A stretch of DNA of 64,000 bases from Candolleomyces eurysporus (lineage: Eukaryota; Basidiomycota; Agaricomycetes; Agaricales; Psathyrellaceae): positions 42,687 through 106,686 of the forward strand of contig JANBPK010001206.1 in NCBI GenBank assembly GCA_027579435.1, written 5' to 3'. The stretch's first letter is position 1. Each line of letters starts with the position of its first letter. The notes beneath the pieces are model-generated. The model ran no database searches and had not been told where the DNA came from. It saw only the letters and a program-made list of their open reading frames with translations. The position numbers were made by a program, and so were the translations under genes. This document shows positions 60,380 through 64,000 of the stretch, piece after piece.

Positions 60380-60905
60380 TAATTTCTGCGATAATCCCGA
60401 TGCGTACGTTGTCGATGCCCGAATCATGGAGGCGTTGAAGTATATGTTGTGTTGTCATGCAAGGCTATACTGAACAATTGGTGAGTTTCCCTTCATTGCG
60501 GAAGCGTAACATCGAAAAAACCTTCTGTAAATCTTCGTTTCGACCCTCGTTGCCCGAAGACGTCAACTCGCTCTTGACTATCAAACTCGTTACTAAGTAC
60601 GCCCAGATGAGGGATGTGGAGAGTATGAGAGCGATTGCGAGGGCCCATTAGGAGAGGAATCTGAGCGAGTTTGAAAAGTCACTGAGGGACTATCGAGAGG
60701 GTGAGTGGTTGCGTCGTCGTTGTCGCTGAACACGTATCCTTCCTTTTCGTTTCCGTTTCCACTATCATTTCGTGTTTAATTACAGTATTCTTCCTTTTCC
60801 TTTCAGATTTAACTCACTCTTTAACACAGAGCTCTCCCCGGACCCAACGATCCGCTCCCACCTTGCCTCGCTATTTTTGGCCACTTCGAGCAGTCCCTTA
60901 ACGGA
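60380..60905 (+). pseudogene. Broken fragment of proteasome subunit RPN6 (PSMD11)
   Basis: The plus strand encodes pieces of the 26S lid subunit RPN6: DNPDAYVVDARIMEALKYML then, after an intron-like gap, LPEDVNSLLTIKLVTKYA and ESMRAIARAH, ERNLSEFEKSLRDYRE, and across a GTGAGT..ACAG intron ELSPDPTIRSHLASLF. The order and spacing match the conserved middle of RPN6. TGA interrupts the frame at 60471-60473 and TAG at 60649-60651 (between RAH and ERNL). The C-terminal PCI region (EQNLxRVIEPFSxV) and the N-terminal half are absent. It is a truncated, non-functional copy; the working gene must be elsewhere. Confidence 0.75.
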
Positions 60906-61462
60906 TGCCTATAACAAAAACTTGGGTCAATACAGATTTTTGGCGGCGATTTCAACTCTGTGCGACCGGGGTGTACAAATATTTGGCCACCCCACAGCCG
61001 CGTTCCCTCTTCTCGACCAACCCCTCGCCCAACGATGACAACGACCGGCGAGAATGTTACGGCAACGGGCGGCAGACGACCTCTGTACCAACGCAAGTGG
61101 AGATCTACGGGGCCAGCGAGGCCGAGCGACAAAGGGCAAGAGTACCAGGCTAAGAGAGGAGCAGATTAGGCGGAGAACGGCGGCAGCGGGTGGCGTGAGA
61201 GACGACGACTGCGAGGGACGACGACGACGACGACCACTCCCTCCAATCAACACTCTGATGGACGTTTGAATTGCTGCCGGCTGGCAGCGACAACCACCCG
61301 CACCGACGTCGCTCTGGCCCTTTTCCCACTACTTCCAGCCCCTCTGCCTCGGACAGCAAGCACCAATCGCTTGGTGCTCTTCGCGAGGCTTGACCCGCGA
61401 AGAGCTCGAGTTTGGTACCGGTTTTGTTGCGAATGGAGGTGTAGAAGGTGAGAGGGAGACAA
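60906..61462. other. Spacer between the RPN6 relic and the tandem repeat
   Basis: A (cga)n-like stretch (gacgacgactgcgagggacgacgacgac, about 61201-61229) and short frames only; no gene recognised. Confidence 0.35.
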
Positions 61463-61705
61463 CCGACTGCCGCCGAAGGTTTGTCGTGTACGGCTTGGGT
61501 GGGGACTCCCAACCATCGACCTTCGACGAAGGTTGCCGCGCACGGATGGAATGGGGAAAGCCACCTACCTACCTTCGACGGTCGTTGTGCATGAGTGGGA
61601 TACACCCAACCACCCAACCACCGACCATCGACGGCGGTGGTCGTGCACGAGTGAGGTGGGTATCAACCACCGGCCTTCGTCGAAGTTCGCCGTGCGCGAG
61701 TCAGG
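61463..61705 (+). repeat. Degenerate ~50-bp tandem repeat, about five units
   Basis: Successive units share a core ccttcgacga.ggttgccg.gcacgagtg followed by ggtgggn(6)cccaaccacc. Cores begin near 61474, 61518, 61571, 61624 and 61674. Each core contains a small inverted repeat (cttcgacgaag). Units have 20-30% differences, so this is an old minisatellite. Confidence 0.7.
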
Positions 61706-61759
61706 GTTAGAGCTGCTGTTTAGGGTCTCGGAGGCAGAGAAAATGTGAGTATCCAGTTT

Positions 61760-63300
61760 CGCTCTTTCGTTCCCCATCTCGCGTTCTCTCTTTGTTTTNA
61801 CGCGCTCTTGCTAGTTGTTCGCTCATAGAGTCGATACGTATTGTCTCTCCTGCTATGTACTTCCGTCCCACGCCTCCCTGCTTCCTTCCGCAGACGCTGA
61901 CGTGCTTTCCCCCCNAGGCTCTCGCAACTAAAATCACGAGAGTCCACCGCGAGCGCGACGTCGTCCATCCCAAACAGATCATCGCTCGTTGGGGAACAAG
62001 AAATCGCCTCAATGCTTGCCCGAAAAGACCAAGAGATCTGCACCTCCGGCAAGTCGTCTCCCAGCTCCAATCTTCCTCCCCGACCTCCTCGTTGTCAATA
62101 TCCAACCACTTCTCCCAGCTGTCTCTAGAAGACTTCCAGCGTACCTCAGCTCGAGCTCGCAGTGAAACACGCTGTGGCGAAACTCGAGGAAGAATTACGC
62201 GTGCTCTTTATCAAGCGGGAAGAGGAAGTGGCCAACGCCATTTCGAAACACCAGGAAGAGATCATGGAGGCCTTTCGACGCCGTGAACAGGCAGTCTGTG
62301 AAGCCTGGACTCGACGGGAATAGGAGATGAAGCCGGCAGTTGAACAATGGGCTGCGAACCGGGAGAAAGAGTTACGAGAACTCGTTGAGAGGGGGGTACT
62401 TGAACTGGTCGAGAGGGAGCGCATAGAGGAACAGAAAGAGTTGGAGGCCAAGGAGAGGGAACGAGAGCAGCGAGAACAAGAGTTGAGGGAGAAGGAGAGG
62501 GAGTCGAGGATTAGGAGAGAGAGGAAGGATGGTAGGAAAGGTGCGTTCGCTTCCCTCAGTACAATGAGCGGGATACTGATGAGTGTCGGCGTAGGAACGA
62601 GAACCAACTCCTGCCAACGCAAACGCACAGGTGGAGAAGAGCGTGAAGAGGCTGCTCGAAGACTGCTCGCCCAAGGTCGGGTTGAACTTTGGGAAGATCT
62701 TCGAGAGGCGGGAATCGTCTTTGGCCTTGTCGTTTGCGAACGGCAACACAGACGTGGCTGGGAATGGCACTGTTGATAGGAGTCCGAGCACGAGCAGTAG
62801 CAGCGGAGACGACGGAGAGGAGCCTCCCAGCCCCACGGCACGGAAGGAGTTGGAGAGGACGAAGGCTAGTGGCACCGTGAGGGAGAAGGCGAGGAGTCGT
62901 GAGGGAAGTCGGGAGACCAGTCCGCTCGCGCCGCAGGACGACCACCACACCGTCACTCTGCCGATGGCAACTGCACCGCCGATACGTGACGCCGGAAGTG
63001 CGAGTGCGAGTTCGAGTGCCGCCCCACCTCCACCGACGAGGATCAGGAGACCGAGTATGCGGGGGNCATCGCAGGGGTCGAGCATACCTCCTTCATCGGC
63101 GGAGGCGTCTGCAGCAGCAGGGCTGATCTCGCCTTTGTGGAGTAAGGACGATGGGTCCGGGATGACGAAGCAGCAGCAACAGTTGAATCCCCCTCAGCCG
63201 TTGCGACACCCCCACCTTTCCGGTACCACAAGGAGCGTCAGCGTCCCTGTACTCCCTATGTATGTCGTTTTACTCCTCCCTCTCTTCCGTTTGTCCACGT
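61760..63300 (+). pseudogene. Coiled-coil protein gene with in-frame stop
   Basis: Coding-like sequence on the plus strand: SLVGEQEIASMLARKDQEI, then from about 62146 a long charged coiled coil (KHAVAKLEEELRVLFIKREE ... FRRREQAVCEAWTRRE). TAG at 62321-62323 interrupts it, and the same frame resumes at once with EMKPAVEQWAANREKELREL and more than 70 residues of Glu/Arg-rich coil. A further exon (from about 62631) has KSVKRLLEDCSPKVGLNFGKIF followed by a disordered Ser/Pro-rich tail. The heptad-rich tail followed by SPKVGLNFGKIF recalls, to my eye, the C-terminal part of fungal NIMA-type kinases, but no kinase domain is present, so this is only a guess. Phase between the coil and the last exon does not close. 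Ns at 61799, 61915 and 63066 lie in homopolymers. It is probably a truncated, broken copy. Confidence 0.5.
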
Positions 63301-63727
63301 TGGCTGACGGTAGCTCGGAACGCACAATAGGAATGATATTGGGATTATCCATGAACAAAAAAAACCGAATAGCTGCAGACCTACATACATACCTGGAGCT
63401 AAGATGGGTGGCAGCAAGTCTGATTCTGACGCCTCGCCTGCGGGTTCCGTCTTCGGAAGGTGTTTTCGCGGAGACCGAAAAGGGCTGTTGTCACTGGCAA
63501 ATTGTGAGTTTTCATTTCCTGAATCTTTGTCCATCGTCGCACCCGAACGACCTTCGTCAAGGCCATGTGGGCTTGGTGCGATAAAAGCCGAGATGGCTGG
63601 GAACCGCGCAGATGTCACAGCCACTGCATTCCTCTCGACCACCACCATCTCCTATCAATCTGACTGCGGGTACGTGAGCTCATGTACCGTTATAGGGATA
63701 GGCGATTTAGGCCAGTTTCAAGATCTC
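63301..63727. other. Spacer before the terminal repeat
   Basis: Short open pieces (about 63404-63730) without recognisable similarity; no gene called. Confidence 0.3.
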
Positions 63728-64000
63728 GGTTAGTTATTTGTCGCCGAGGATGCGAGAAATAAGTCACCGGTTTTTTAATTGTCGTTGATAATGCGAGAAA
63801 TAAGTGATGAGCCAAATTATTTGTTGTCGATTTCACGAGAAATAACTGACGAGCTGATAATTTGTTGCAAAGGTTAGTTATTTGTCGTCGAGGATACGAG
63901 AAATAAATCACCGGTCGGTTATTTCTCGTCGATAATGCGAGAAATAACTTACAAGCAGAATTATCTGTCGCCAATCTCACGAGAAATAACTTACGAGCTG
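63728..64000 (+). repeat. ~145-bp higher-order tandem repeat, continues beyond the window
   Basis: Three related ~45-50 bp subunits (A, B, C), each containing a cgagaaataa core, are repeated in order. Subunit A (gttagttatttgtcg.cgaggat.cgagaaataa.tcaccgg) occurs at 63729 and again at 63874, an offset of 145 bp; B and C follow each time. Subunit B' (near 63920) contains the inverted repeat ttatttctcg...cgagaaataa. AT-rich and non-coding. Confidence 0.85.

Noticed and set aside
62146..63085. Minus-strand frames of 231 and 237 codons
   Set aside because: Antisense of the coiled-coil (Glu/Arg-rich) and Ser/Pro-rich exons; Leu/Ser-rich shadows.

Overview
The window looks like nuclear DNA of a filamentous basidiomycete (Agaricomycetes). 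Genes are interrupted by many introns of about 50-65 nt with GT..AG ends, codon use is mixed, and the families are typical of this group: DUF6533 seven-TM proteins, STAND/NACHT NTPases, CBM1 hydrolases and MYND proteins. The mix, especially the repeated MYND-type family, suggests Cantharellales/Ceratobasidiaceae (Rhizoctonia-like); that is inference, not shown. About a dozen isolated Ns sit in or beside homopolymer runs, and at least three of them must be dropped to keep a gene in frame, so homopolymer indels are a real limit on gene models here.

Layout. 0-7.2 kb: minus-strand genes for an unknown protein, a PWWP/TFIIS-N chromatin protein and a fatty-aldehyde-type ALDH. 8.9-11 kb: tandem pair of small secreted 8-cysteine proteins, each with a Kex2-like RR-Q site. 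12.3-14.8 kb: STAND/NACHT NTPase. 15-16.3 kb and 19.8-21.7 kb: relics of a MYND-type family whose intact member lies at 29.7-31.9 kb. 17.1-19.6 kb: sugar transporter with 15 introns. 22.8-29.3 kb: two seven-TM (DUF6533-like) genes flanking an unknown gene. 32-33.3 kb: putative secreted protein and a tRNA-like sequence. 34.7-37.1 kb: secreted GMC oxidoreductase. 37.1-41.3 kb: gene-poor.

41.3-48 kb: F-box-like gene followed by a segmental duplication carrying two CBM1-CE3 (SGNH) esterase genes and a decayed copy of the F-box gene 3' end. 48-52.8 kb: gene-poor, repeat-containing. 52.9-54.2 kb: heterotrimeric G-protein alpha subunit. 54.6-55.7 kb: tandem non-coding duplication. 56.1-58.3 kb: DUF2235 hydrolase. 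58.7 kb: small secreted protein. 60.4-63.3 kb: two broken genes (an RPN6/PSMD11 fragment with nonsense codons and a coiled-coil gene with an in-frame TAG), separated by a ~50-bp degenerate tandem repeat. The window ends in a ~145-bp higher-order repeat.

The mixture of plant-biomass enzymes (CBM1-CE3, GMC oxidase, sugar transporter), receptor/signalling genes (7TM, G alpha), small secreted proteins and fast-evolving STAND/MYND/F-box families with relics fits an accessory-rich region of a saprotroph or plant-associated fungus. No operon-like system or clear intact transposon was recognised.
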